DNA from: Roseibium sp. Sym1
GTDB taxonomy: Bacteria; Pseudomonadota; Alphaproteobacteria; Rhizobiales; Stappiaceae
NCBI RefSeq assembly: GCF_027359675.1
Contig: NZ_CP114786.1
Location: 3,136,501 to 3,200,500 of the forward strand
Reading direction: 5' to 3'
DNA length: 64,000 nt
How positions within the stretch are numbered: position 1 is the stretch's first letter; every line of letters begins with the position of its first letter. The translations under genes and the position numbers were made by a program. This document shows positions 27,672 through 36,222 of the stretch, piece after piece. The notes beneath the pieces were generated by a model that did no database searches, had not been told where the DNA came from, and saw nothing but the letters and a program-made list of their open reading frames with translations.

Positions 27672-29192
27672 ATGACCGGCCGAGACCTTCCCCCCTTTGC
27701 AAAACTGAGCGATTTCCTTGGCTTTCTGGAGGCCGGAAACGGGCTTCGGCGCCTTTCTCAGCCGGTCGACCTGCACCTTGAGGCGACGGCCCTGCACAGG
27801 AAGGTCATCGCCCGAACCGGTCCCGCGCTTCAAATTGACGCGCCGTACCGCGCCGGGAGGCCACCGTTTGCCGCGCCGTTGCTGCTGAACCTGTTCGGAA
27901 CCCGCGAGAGGGTGGCCAACGGTCTCGGGTTGAAGCCGGAAAACCTGCCCGCCCTCGGCAGGTTCCTCGCCGCACTGCGCTCTCCTCAGCCTCCCGCCTC
28001 AATGCGCGAAGCCCTTCAACTCGCTCCCGTGGCAAAGGCGGGCCTCAACGCGCGGCCGAAGCGTCAGGGCCGCAACAAGGACCTGATGGACGCCGCTCCG
28101 GACCTGACAGGGCTGCCTGTGCAGACCTGCTGGCCTGGCGATGCCGGTCCGCTGATCACATGGGGTGTCGTCATCACCCGTCCCCCAGGGGGCGACGATC
28201 CGAAGAGCTACAATCTCGGCGTCTACCGGATGCAGGTGCTGGGGCCGGATGCCGCCATTGTCAGGTGGCTGCCGTTCCGCGGAGGGGCTCTGCACTGCCG
28301 TCAGTGGCGGGAAGCCGGCAAGGTCATGCCCGTGGCGGTCATGATCGGATGTGATCCCGCGACATTGCTGTCGGCCGTGATCCCGGCGCCGGGCAATGTC
28401 AGCGAACTGGCGCTTGCGGGCATCTTCAACGGCACGGCAACACGGCTGAGCCCGTGCGCTACCATCGACATGCATGTGCCCGTCAGTGCCGAAATCGTGC
28501 TGGAAGGGGAAATCACGCCGGGCGAGACCGCGCTCGAAGGCCCCTTCGGTGATCACACCGGCTACTACAACGATGCAGCCGAATATCCCCTGTTCCGCCT
28601 GAAGGCGATGCGGATGCGCGAGGACGCGGTCTACCTGTCCACCTTTACCGGACGGGCGCCGGACGAGCCGTCGGTGATCGGGGAGGCCATGACGGACATG
28701 TTCCGCCCGATCCTGCAACAGGCCGTCCCCGAGATCCTCGACATTCATCTGCCTCCGGCGACCTGTTCCTACCGGTTTGCCATCCTCAAGATCGACAAGT
28801 CCTACCCGGGGCAGGCGCGCCGGGCGATGATGGGCTTCTGGTCGCTGCTGCCGCAATTCTCCATGACCAAATATGTGATCGCGGTTGATCCGGATATCGA
28901 CATCAGGAACTGGGACGAGGTGATGTGGGCGGTCGCGACGCGCTCGGATCCGGAACGCGATCTTCTGACGCTCTCCGGGACACCCGTAGACCAGCTGGAT
29001 TTCGCCAGCCCGAGGATCGGCCTCGGCGGCAAACTGGGGATCGACGCAACCACCAAGATCGGGGCGGAAACCGCGCGTCCCTTTGCCGGCAAACTTGTCA
29101 TGCCCGAGGCGATGGAACAGCGGGCGGACGCGCTTCTTGCAGCGCTGGCAAAATGCGACGGGAAGGAGACATGGCTGCATGACACGGCATGA
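27672..29192 (+). CDS. ubiD: UbiD-family prenylated-FMN-dependent decarboxylase
   Basis: A 506-residue UbiD-family enzyme, expected to decarboxylate 3-polyprenyl-4-hydroxybenzoate in ubiquinone synthesis using prFMN made by UbiX. The family signature EGPFGDHTGYY begins at residue 289, and the N-terminus shows the usual FLEAGNGLRRLSQPVD segment. The ATG at 27672 is the first plausible start after the divergent promoter; the frame remains open upstream, so the start is moderately certain. ubiX follows, overlapping by 14 bases. Another aromatic decarboxylase role is possible, but the ubiTUV context favours quinone synthesis. Confidence 0.85.
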   Translation: MTGRDLPPFAKLSDFLGFLEAGNGLRRLSQPVDLHLEATALHRKVIARTGPALQIDAPYRAGRPPFAAPLLLNLFGTRERVANGLGLKPENLPALGRFLAALRSPQPPASMREALQLAPVAKAGLNARPKRQGRNKDLMDAAPDLTGLPVQTCWPGDAGPLITWGVVITRPPGGDDPKSYNLGVYRMQVLGPDAAIVRWLPFRGGALHCRQWREAGKVMPVAVMIGCDPATLLSAVIPAPGNVSELALAGIFNGTATRLSPCATIDMHVPVSAEIVLEGEITPGETALEGPFGDHTGYYNDAAEYPLFRLKAMRMREDAVYLSTFTGRAPDEPSVIGEAMTDMFRPILQQAVPEILDIHLPPATCSYRFAILKIDKSYPGQARRAMMGFWSLLPQFSMTKYVIAVDPDIDIRNWDEVMWAVATRSDPERDLLTLSGTPVDQLDFASPRIGLGGKLGIDATTKIGAETARPFAGKLVMPEAMEQRADALLAALAKCDGKETWLHDTA

Positions 29193-29793
29193 TCGTGTGA
29201 TCGTCGGCATTTCAGGTGCCTCCGGTGCCTGTATTGCGCTTGAACTTCTCGGAATGCTTGCCGACCTCGGCATCGAACGGCATGTCATCGTCACCGAAGG
29301 CGCCGAACGCACGCTCGAGCTTGAACTGGGCCGGGGTGCCCGGGACAAGGTGGCCGCCCTTGCCACGTGCTGCCATGGATCCGGGGATCTCGCGGCACCG
29401 GTCGCAAGCGGCTCCTATCCGGTCGATGCGATGCTGGTGGTTCCCTGCTCCATGCGAAGCCTCGCCGCGATCGCTTTCGGAACGGGGGAAGGTCTGCTAG
29501 CGCGCGCGGCGGATGTCACGCTGAAGGAGCGCCGTCGGCTTGTTCTGGTTGCCCGGGAGGCGCCGCTTCACGAGGGGCATCTGGAAGCCATGCTCAAGGT
29601 GACGCGCATGGGAGCAATCGTGTCTCCGCCCGTACCGCCGTTCTATGCGGGCCTGGCAAACCTGGAGGACATGGTCCGGCAGATCGCGGCGCGCGCGCTT
29701 GCCACAGCGGGGTTCGACCCGGGTGAGCGCTTGAGACGCTGGCAAGGGCCGTCGGACAATCAGGCAAACGGCTCGATCCGGACCTGCAACTGA
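29179..29793 (+). CDS. ubiX: UbiX, flavin prenyltransferase
   Basis: A 204-residue prenyltransferase that makes prenylated FMN, the UbiD cofactor. Motifs: VGISGASGA near residues 9-17, VPCSMRSLAAIAFG, and REAPLHEGHLEAM in the second half, all typical of UbiX. It overlaps ubiD by 14 bases, giving a matched enzyme/cofactor pair. Confidence 0.92.
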   Translation: MTRHDRVIVGISGASGACIALELLGMLADLGIERHVIVTEGAERTLELELGRGARDKVAALATCCHGSGDLAAPVASGSYPVDAMLVVPCSMRSLAAIAFGTGEGLLARAADVTLKERRRLVLVAREAPLHEGHLEAMLKVTRMGAIVSPPVPPFYAGLANLEDMVRQIAARALATAGFDPGERLRRWQGPSDNQANGSIRTCN

Positions 29794-29819
29794 AAATCAT
29801 TCTCAAAAAGTTTCCGGGC

Positions 29820-29833
29820 TTGACGAAAATCAA
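29820..29833. promoter_or_regulatory. FNR/NNR-type box upstream of the DUF454-feoAB operon
   Basis: TTGACGAAAATCAA matches TTGAC-N4-(A/G)TCAA and lies 27 bases after the ubiX stop and 61 bases before the DUF454 gene start. It suggests that ferrous iron uptake belongs to the same anaerobic regulon. Confidence 0.82.
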
Positions 29834-29894
29834 GACCGGGAGGCCAGCCGCTGGATAAACATGAGGAAAATAGTCCAGTTAAGAGGGCGTTTCC

Positions 29895-30407
29895 TTGACG
29901 AGAGCTATCAGACGGATCGCACCGCCGGTGCAGCGCGCCGCCTGGCTGACGCTGGGTATTCTCGCGCTTGGACTGGGTGGCCTTGGGGTGGCTTTGCCGG
30001 TTCTGCCGACGACGCCGTTCGTTCTGCTTGCCGCCTTTGCCTTCGGCAAAAGCGCGCCGGGCCTGCAACAGCGGCTGGAACGCAGTGCCTTGTTCGGCTC
30101 TGCAATCGCCGACTGGCGCGTCAACGGCGCCATCGCCCCGAGGTTCAAGCTTCTGGCGGTCGCGATGATGGCCGGCGTTTTCGCGCTCAGTCTCGTTCTG
30201 GCCGTGCCGCTCGTGGTTCTGGCCGTGCAATTTGTCTGCATGGCCGCCGCCGCGGCCTTCATTCTCAGCCGTCCCGAGACAGGCCGTCCCAGCCCGTGGC
30301 GCGACAGGCCCTGCCTGGAGGCCTGCCCGGCTCCGGGAGCATCGGCCGGCCACCTGCCGTCTCCATCCGATCAAGGAGAGTTTCGAAATGCCGCAAAGCG
30401 CTTTTGA
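29895..30407 (+). CDS. DUF454 (YbaN-like) inner-membrane protein
   Basis: A 170-residue protein with an N-terminal DUF454 region. The segment GLGGLGVALPVLPTTPFVLLA (about 27-47) is the hallmark of this family, followed by FGKSAPGLQQRLE and two further helices near 95-135. The C-terminal 35 residues are polar. The start is a TTG at 29895, with AGAGGGCG before it. Function of the family is unknown; NNR/FNR control is common. Its end overlaps feoA by 20 bases. Confidence 0.8.
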   Translation: MTRAIRRIAPPVQRAAWLTLGILALGLGGLGVALPVLPTTPFVLLAAFAFGKSAPGLQQRLERSALFGSAIADWRVNGAIAPRFKLLAVAMMAGVFALSLVLAVPLVVLAVQFVCMAAAAAFILSRPETGRPSPWRDRPCLEACPAPGASAGHLPSPSDQGEFRNAAKRF

Positions 30408-30726
30408 CGTCACGACGAAGGTCTGCGGAGAACCGGAGCCTCGGTCTGTTCCCGGAGACACGGTTCTGACCCTGGCCGCCGCCGAGCCCGGCAGGCCCTA
30501 TCATGTCGCCTCCCTCGGTGAAACGCGGCACGCGACACTGGACCTGCTGTCGGCCGGTCTGGCTCCTGACATCGTGGTCAGGCTGCTGCGCGGCGAAGGT
30601 TCGCGCCCGCGTATCGTGGCCTGCGGCGAGATCCGCACCGCGATCGGCGCCGATCTCGCCGCCGGTGTGGTACTGAAACCCTGTGGCTGCGGTTGCGGTT
30701 GCGATCCTCTCGGGGAGGAAGGCTGA
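30388..30726 (+). CDS. feoA: FeoA-like protein with cysteine-rich tail
   Basis: A 112-residue FeoA-type SH3-like protein that partners FeoB in Fe(II) uptake. The core (about 25-95) shows the LLSAGLAPDIVVRLLR turn typical of FeoA. Unusually, the C-terminus carries four alternating cysteines (C99, C101, C103, C105), which standard FeoA proteins lack. The ATG has AAGGAGAG nine bases before it. Its stop overlaps the feoB start (TGATG). Confidence 0.85.
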   Translation: MPQSAFDVTTKVCGEPEPRSVPGDTVLTLAAAEPGRPYHVASLGETRHATLDLLSAGLAPDIVVRLLRGEGSRPRIVACGEIRTAIGADLAAGVVLKPCGCGCGCDPLGEEG

Positions 30727-33101
30727 TGGGCTGCTCGAGCTGTGCCGCGCCCGGCTGCGTTCGCCGGGATCTGCTGCCCTGCGCCCCGGCGCAATATCGT
30801 GTCTTTCTTCTCGGACCGGCGAACTCCGGAAAATCGACGCTGTTCAACATGCTGACCGGCTCGAGGCAGTCGATCGGCAACTGGCCGGGGGTTACCGTGG
30901 ACCGCAAGAGCGGCACGGCAGAGATCGGCGGACTGGCCGTCGAATTCATCGACCTGCCGGGCATATCCAACCTGTCGGCGCCGGAGGCCGAACGTGTCGA
31001 TGAGCGGGTTGCCCGCGACGCACTCGTCAACGCGCCTCATGACGCCCTGATTGTCGCCGTCGACCTGTCAGCCCCGCACCGTGGTCTGTCCATGCTGCTG
31101 CAGGCGAGGGACAACGGCGTTCCGGTCGTGGCCGTGCTGACAAAGGCTGACTGCTGGCCCTCCGCCGCGGTCACTTCGGCCGCGGCCGTCCTGGCCGATG
31201 AATTGAAACTTCCGGTCATCCCGGTGTCCGGGCGGACGTCTTCCGGGCTTGAAGAGCTGCGTTCCAGGCTTGTCACCTGCCTGAGGCAGGGAGGCGACGC
31301 CGTCCCAGGTCCGGACGAAACCGCGCCGGTTTCTGTCCGGCGGGCCCTGGAGCGCATGCGCGAAACGCTTGGCGGTCTGCCTGCCTACGAGACCGCCAAC
31401 ACCGTTGCCGCGGCACGCCGTCTTCTGGAGCGTGACTGGCTGAGCGAGAGGCGTGCCGGACAGGAGGTCCTGGACCTCCGGGACCGGTTGATCCTGGAAG
31501 CCGGACCCGTCGACGGCCTTCCGCTTGACCGGTACCTGACGGACGGGCCGCTCACCAGGGCGGCAGCGCTTGCAAGGCAACTGGACATGCCGCCCCCGGT
31601 CGGCAGACGGTTTCTGTCCGACCGTTTCGACAGGTTCGCGCTGTCCGCCGTTTGGGGACCCTTGCTGTTCCTGGGTGTGATGTATCTGCTGTTCTTCCTC
31701 ACCATCAACGTGTCGGGAGTGTTCATCGAGCTTTTCGACGGCCTCGGCCAGGCTGTCTTCGTCGAATTGCCAGCGCTTGCGCTCTACCGGGCGGGATTGT
31801 CCGGAAGTGTCCTGGATGTGGCGGTAGGGTCGATCGGCACCGGAATCCAGACCGTCGGTACGTTTGTGCCCGTCGTCGGGTTCCTGTTCCTGTGCCAGAT
31901 CTTTCTGGAGGAGAGCGGATACATGACACGCGCGGCCGTGGTCGCCGACCGGCTGATGCGCCGCCTCGGCCTGTCCGGCCGCGCCTTCCTGCCGCTTGTG
32001 CTCGGTTTCGGCTGCACCATCCCGGCCGTGCTGGCGACCCGTACGCTGGACACGCGCGCGGAGCGGATCCTGACCTCGATGATGGCACCTTTCATGTCCT
32101 GCGGCGCCCGGTTGCCGGTCTATGCCCTTTTTGCCGCCGCCTTCTTCCCGGTCGGCGGACAGAATGTCGTCTTCGCGCTCTATCTCATCGGCATCGCCGC
32201 GGCCCTGTTCACGGGCTGGATGCTGGCGCCGCGCCTGACATTGAAGCAACCCCGGCCGCTTGCGATGGAATTGCCCGTCTACCAGATGCCGCCGCCACGA
32301 AGAGTTCTGCGCCTGTGCTGGGCCCGGATCCGTCAGTTCGTTGCCGAAGCGGGCAAGACGATCCTGATCGTGGTCGCGGTCCTGACATTCCTCAACTCCG
32401 TTGCTCCGGACGGCAGTTTCGGCAACGAGGACAGCGGAACATCCGTCCTCGCGCTGACCGCGAGACAGGTCACGCCCGTTCTGGAGCCGATGGGCGTCAG
32501 CGAAGACAACTGGCCGGCCACGGTCGGCCTGTTCACGGGCATGTTTGCCAAGGAAACGGTGGTCGGAACGCTCCAGGCGCTTTACGCCGCCGAGACGGGA
32601 GACGAACATGCGGCGCCGCAGCCGCTAGAAACCGCCCGAAATACGCTGCTCTCCCTCGGAGCGTCGGCTGCCGCCCTGGCCGGGACGCTTCTGGACCCGC
32701 TCGGCATGGATGTCGGAGACATTTCGAGTTTCGAAGCGGCTGCCGCCGAACAGGAGGTTTCTGTCTCCGTGTTTTCGGAAATGTCGGCCCGGTTCGGCGG
32801 GCAGGCGGCGGCATTCGCCTACATGATCGCGGTTCTGCTCTACATTCCCTGCGTGGCGACCTTGTCCGCAATCGCCCGGGAAATCGGCGCCTGGTGGGCC
32901 GTTTTCGCGGCGAGCTGGACCACGGTCATTGCCTATGCGGCCGCCACGATCGCCTTTCAGGCAGGGACGGTGGCAGACCACCCGGCGTCCTCCCTTTCCT
33001 GGCTGGCCGCGATGATCGGCCTGGTCGGTCTCGTCTTTGTGACGGCAAGGCGCCTGGGCAGGACCAGGGACGCTCGACCCCGGTCCTTGATCGCGACCTG
33101 A
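30726..33101 (+). CDS. feoB: FeoB ferrous iron transporter with cysteine-rich N-terminus
   Basis: A 791-residue Fe(II) transporter: cytoplasmic G domain (G1 GPANSGKST at 30-38, G3 DLPGISNLS), then a membrane region with two Gate motifs (FGCTIPAVLATRT and the later TGMFAKETVVGTL). Residues 1-20 add four cysteines (3, 6, 11, 19) ahead of the G domain, an extension not seen in the E. coli protein. It is coupled to feoA by a TGATG overlap and lies under the anaerobic box at 29820. Confidence 0.95.
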   Translation: MGCSSCAAPGCVRRDLLPCAPAQYRVFLLGPANSGKSTLFNMLTGSRQSIGNWPGVTVDRKSGTAEIGGLAVEFIDLPGISNLSAPEAERVDERVARDALVNAPHDALIVAVDLSAPHRGLSMLLQARDNGVPVVAVLTKADCWPSAAVTSAAAVLADELKLPVIPVSGRTSSGLEELRSRLVTCLRQGGDAVPGPDETAPVSVRRALERMRETLGGLPAYETANTVAAARRLLERDWLSERRAGQEVLDLRDRLILEAGPVDGLPLDRYLTDGPLTRAAALARQLDMPPPVGRRFLSDRFDRFALSAVWGPLLFLGVMYLLFFLTINVSGVFIELFDGLGQAVFVELPALALYRAGLSGSVLDVAVGSIGTGIQTVGTFVPVVGFLFLCQIFLEESGYMTRAAVVADRLMRRLGLSGRAFLPLVLGFGCTIPAVLATRTLDTRAERILTSMMAPFMSCGARLPVYALFAAAFFPVGGQNVVFALYLIGIAAALFTGWMLAPRLTLKQPRPLAMELPVYQMPPPRRVLRLCWARIRQFVAEAGKTILIVVAVLTFLNSVAPDGSFGNEDSGTSVLALTARQVTPVLEPMGVSEDNWPATVGLFTGMFAKETVVGTLQALYAAETGDEHAAPQPLETARNTLLSLGASAAALAGTLLDPLGMDVGDISSFEAAAAEQEVSVSVFSEMSARFGGQAAAFAYMIAVLLYIPCVATLSAIAREIGAWWAVFAASWTTVIAYAAATIAFQAGTVADHPASSLSWLAAMIGLVGLVFVTARRLGRTRDARPRSLIAT

Positions 33102-33523
33102 CCCGCACTTGGCCTTGTGCGCGTCGCCCGAGCACGCGGCGGCGCAGCCGGCCATCAGGCAGCCGGAGCTGCGTTCGCCCCCATTGCCTTGCTCGAACGG
33201 GCGCCGGGAGCGGCCGTCCTGTCCAGACCGCGAGGTTGTCCGGACATCGCCCCCGGCAACCATTTGGTGAAGGAACCCCCACGCTCGCCCCCATGCATCT
33301 GGGCTGACGTCCTTCCGCAGGGTTCATTGACCGGTGCGGATTGTTGCGCCATGTAGAGTCTCGTCAAATCCGGGGCATCGAAAAATGCATGGACCAGCCC
33401 AGTCCCGCCTTGTAAAGCACTTGGTGTGCTCGATTTGGAGGTCGGGTTAGCTCTGAAAATACGCCCTTCTCTTCTCAGTATAACTTGGCAGATAATTTGT
33501 ATCTGAAAAGGCGTCTTAGTTGA
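33102..33523. other. Intergenic region with base-composition change
   Basis: A 422-base gap between feoB and the polysaccharide genes. The first part (to about 33350) is GC-rich like the operon before it; from about 33360 the sequence becomes AT-rich and stays so into the next gene. Short open frames here do not resemble known proteins. One leftward frame contains a cysteine cluster (MAGCAAACSGDAHKAKC), but it has no convincing start. No clear terminator or RNA gene was seen. Confidence 0.6.
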
Positions 33524-34588
33524 ATGATTAATAAAATTATTTTCACTTCTGATATCTACAAGATAGATGATAGATCATCCGATCATTTCAGAAGCCCTCA
33601 ATCAATCAATATAGACTGGTTGCATGTGTTGTTCTCGGGATTTTTAGAGAGTCTTCTGGGCGTCCAGAGTGAAAAATTTAGCGGCGAAGAAATCAATTCC
33701 AGGATCAATCGCCTTTTCTTTTTCGAGACATTGGGCAGGCCGGTTTCATCGCAGGCTTGGGCGTCGTTTTACGAGTCCACCCTTGAGCCGGAATTTCAAA
33801 GCAGACTTGCCGACTATTTCAAGGACAGTTTCGTCGTCGGATTTGAACTTCCTCCTTACCTGATCAACCTGTTCAACCAGGAGAACGTGACGTTCGTGGA
33901 TCTGTCGATCCACCCCGTCAGATATCTGAACGACTACGTCTTCGGGATCCGTTCAAATGAACAGGGGCTCCAGCAGCGTGCAATGAAGGCGCGGGTTCCT
34001 GATGATGTCTTTTTTGATTTTGCCCGCCTGTGCGCGGCCAGAAGCGCCCGTGTGTTCAGAAACGACAGGCCAAGTGCCGGATCGGCGCTGTTTCTCGGGC
34101 AGATCGAGGTGGACGCGAGCCTGATTTGCAATGGTGGTGTCTACGGGCTGGAGGAACTCGAGGCCTCGTTGATCGATCTGCGCCGGAGCTACAGCAAGGT
34201 CTATTACAAGTTTCATCCTCATCGCAAAGACAGGACAAGCGTCGAGGACGTCATCTCGAAGATCGGCGGCTGCGAATTGATAGACGCAAATGTCTACGAC
34301 CTGCTGTCTTGCCGTGAACTGTCGCTTGTTACCGGTTTCTCCTCAAGCGCGATTCACGAGGCCAGGTATTTTGGCAGGTCTGCGGAACGCATCCTTCCGA
34401 CAAGGGACCTGTTCGACTTGAGGGGCGAGCAGCAGGACCCTGTTGCATACGCCCCGGCGCCGCGCGACATCCTGCAATTTGAATACTGGGAGTACCTGGT
34501 CTCGGGGAAAGCCGACTTCTCGCAGACGTTGCCCACGATTGCCGATGATGCGCTCAAATATTCCCTGAACCAGAAATGGGGCCGGTAA
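33524..34588 (+). CDS. Putative GT-B type glycosyltransferase or capsule-synthesis protein
   Basis: A 354-residue soluble protein with no signal peptide. The C-terminal half contains VYYKFHPHRKD (about 225-236) and LSLVTGFSSSAIHEARYFG (about 265-283). This basic KxHP plus GxxSSA pattern resembles sialyltransferase-like GT52/GT-B capsule enzymes. The N-terminal half is not recognised. The 5' end is AT-rich compared with its neighbours. It lies one base before the next glycosyltransferase gene, so the two are co-transcribed. The family assignment is tentative. Confidence 0.5.
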   Translation: MINKIIFTSDIYKIDDRSSDHFRSPQSINIDWLHVLFSGFLESLLGVQSEKFSGEEINSRINRLFFFETLGRPVSSQAWASFYESTLEPEFQSRLADYFKDSFVVGFELPPYLINLFNQENVTFVDLSIHPVRYLNDYVFGIRSNEQGLQQRAMKARVPDDVFFDFARLCAARSARVFRNDRPSAGSALFLGQIEVDASLICNGGVYGLEELEASLIDLRRSYSKVYYKFHPHRKDRTSVEDVISKIGGCELIDANVYDLLSCRELSLVTGFSSSAIHEARYFGRSAERILPTRDLFDLRGEQQDPVAYAPAPRDILQFEYWEYLVSGKADFSQTLPTIADDALKYSLNQKWGR

Positions 34589-34589
34589 G

Positions 34590-36197
34590 ATGTCGAAGAC
34601 GGAAGGTATCATTCTGTTCGACATGTCCCGCCTCGTCAGCAGGTTCAACGAAGCGACGGCAACGGGAATTGATCGCGTCGATATTCGTTATGCGAAATAT
34701 CTGAGCGACAGGTTCGGGGACAAATGCGTTTTTGTCGTCCAGCAGCATGGTAAAATGTATCTCTACGGCTCCAGAGACGCAGGCAAGGCCATCAATAACC
34801 TGTGGGACAGGTGGATATCCGGAAAGTCTCTTCAGGAAACCAGGACAAAGGTTCCGAAATTTGCGGCTCCCAGATTTGGGTTTGGTGCCGACCCTTCCGA
34901 AGAGGGGCGCCGGAGCAACGGGTTTCGCAAGGAGGACATCGAATTCCTGTTTGATCTCTCCTATTCCGACAGGGTGAAATTTGTCATGACCAAGGACCTT
35001 GAACCCTATGTTCCCGATTCCCTGCTTTGGTTCCTGCATTTTCCGGCTTTCATAAAGTTTCCTGTTGTCCTGGTCTGCGTTTCGAGAGTTTCCGTCTTCG
35101 GCTTTCTGACCCGGCTTGGAAAGGCTCTGCATGCCGGCATGGGGGTTCTTCGAAAAGGCATTGGCCGCATGTCGCAGCTGGCCGGCAATCTGACCGCCGC
35201 AGGAAAGCTTCGGAAGGCCTGGCGGGAGAGCAGGTCGCATTTCGAGCCGAAGCTGGCTGAAGTCCTCGACCGATACCTGCATTCAAGAATAACCCTGGTG
35301 AACACGTCGCATCACGGACTGGGCTCAAGGGACCTCTTTTTCGAGCTGAGATCGGAATACCGTGCCGATTTCGTGTTTTTCATTCACGACATCATTCCCA
35401 TTCTTTTTCCGGAATATGTCAGGGCGGACACGGTATCCGCCCACCACAAGCGCATGCAGACAATCGCGGAATTCAGACCGTTCCTGATCGTCAACTCAAG
35501 CGAAACGCAAAAAACGATCAACGCCTATTTCAGCGGACGAAACTGGCCACAACCACGGAGCGATGTTGCGCTGATCGGGGTGGAGGACAAGTTCCTGTCT
35601 GAGTGTCCGGATGCCGGCCCCGCCAAAGGCCCGAACCACTTCGTCATGCTCGGGACGATCGAACCCAGAAAGAACCACCTCCTGATTCTCAACCTCTGGC
35701 GAGACCTTGTCGAAAGCCGGACCCCCAACATGCCGAAACTTTTCGTCATCGGCCGGAGGGGCTGGGAAAACGAGAACATCATTCACATGCTCGACAGGTG
35801 TCCTGCGGTGCGGGATCATGTCATCGAGCTGTCGGGAGTGTCGGACCAGACGGTCTCGGGTATTCTGAAAAGCGCAAGGGCTCTGCTGTTTCCTTCCTTC
35901 GTGGAAGGGTGGGGGATGCCGGTGGTGGAAGCGCTGAGCATGGGGGTTCCGGTCATATGTTCCGACATTCCCGTTCTTCATGAAGCCGGGCAGGACGTGC
36001 CGGACTATATTCATCCGCTGGATTTCACGACCTGGCGGGAAACGATCCTGTCATACAACGAAGCGAATTCACCGCAGCGGGCAAGACAGCTGAAAAGACT
36101 CGAGAGCTATCGTGCGCCGCGTTGGCACGAACACTGGTCTGCTCTTGAAACCGCGCTCGGCCCCTGCGAAGGGTCGACCGCGCATGCGGTCCGGTAA
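34590..36197 (+). CDS. GT4-family glycosyltransferase
   Basis: A 535-residue glycosyltransferase. The C-terminal GT-B domain is clear: MLGTIEPRKNHLLILNLW near 350-367, then LFPSFVEGWGMPVVEALSMG near 430-450 with the E-x7-E donor-site motif and PVICSDIPVLHE. The N-terminal part (1-330) is long and holds a helical insert around 150-230. It probably adds a sugar to a surface polysaccharide repeat. It starts one base after the previous gene and converges on the aminotransferase. Confidence 0.85.
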   Translation: MSKTEGIILFDMSRLVSRFNEATATGIDRVDIRYAKYLSDRFGDKCVFVVQQHGKMYLYGSRDAGKAINNLWDRWISGKSLQETRTKVPKFAAPRFGFGADPSEEGRRSNGFRKEDIEFLFDLSYSDRVKFVMTKDLEPYVPDSLLWFLHFPAFIKFPVVLVCVSRVSVFGFLTRLGKALHAGMGVLRKGIGRMSQLAGNLTAAGKLRKAWRESRSHFEPKLAEVLDRYLHSRITLVNTSHHGLGSRDLFFELRSEYRADFVFFIHDIIPILFPEYVRADTVSAHHKRMQTIAEFRPFLIVNSSETQKTINAYFSGRNWPQPRSDVALIGVEDKFLSECPDAGPAKGPNHFVMLGTIEPRKNHLLILNLWRDLVESRTPNMPKLFVIGRRGWENENIIHMLDRCPAVRDHVIELSGVSDQTVSGILKSARALLFPSFVEGWGMPVVEALSMGVPVICSDIPVLHEAGQDVPDYIHPLDFTTWRETILSYNEANSPQRARQLKRLESYRAPRWHEHWSALETALGPCEGSTAHAVR

Positions 36198-36222
36198 ACC
36201 CGGCGCCCGGGATCGCCGGCCG

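Noticed and set aside
32625..33263. Leftward frame with a cysteine cluster downstream of and antisense to feoB
   Set aside because: The MAGCAAAC...HKAKC stretch is eye-catching beside a cysteine-rich feo system, but the frame is mostly feoB antisense and has no good start.
33102..33523. Search for a tRNA or integrase scar at the composition border
   Set aside because: No cloverleaf, CCA end, direct repeat or integrase-like frame was seen.
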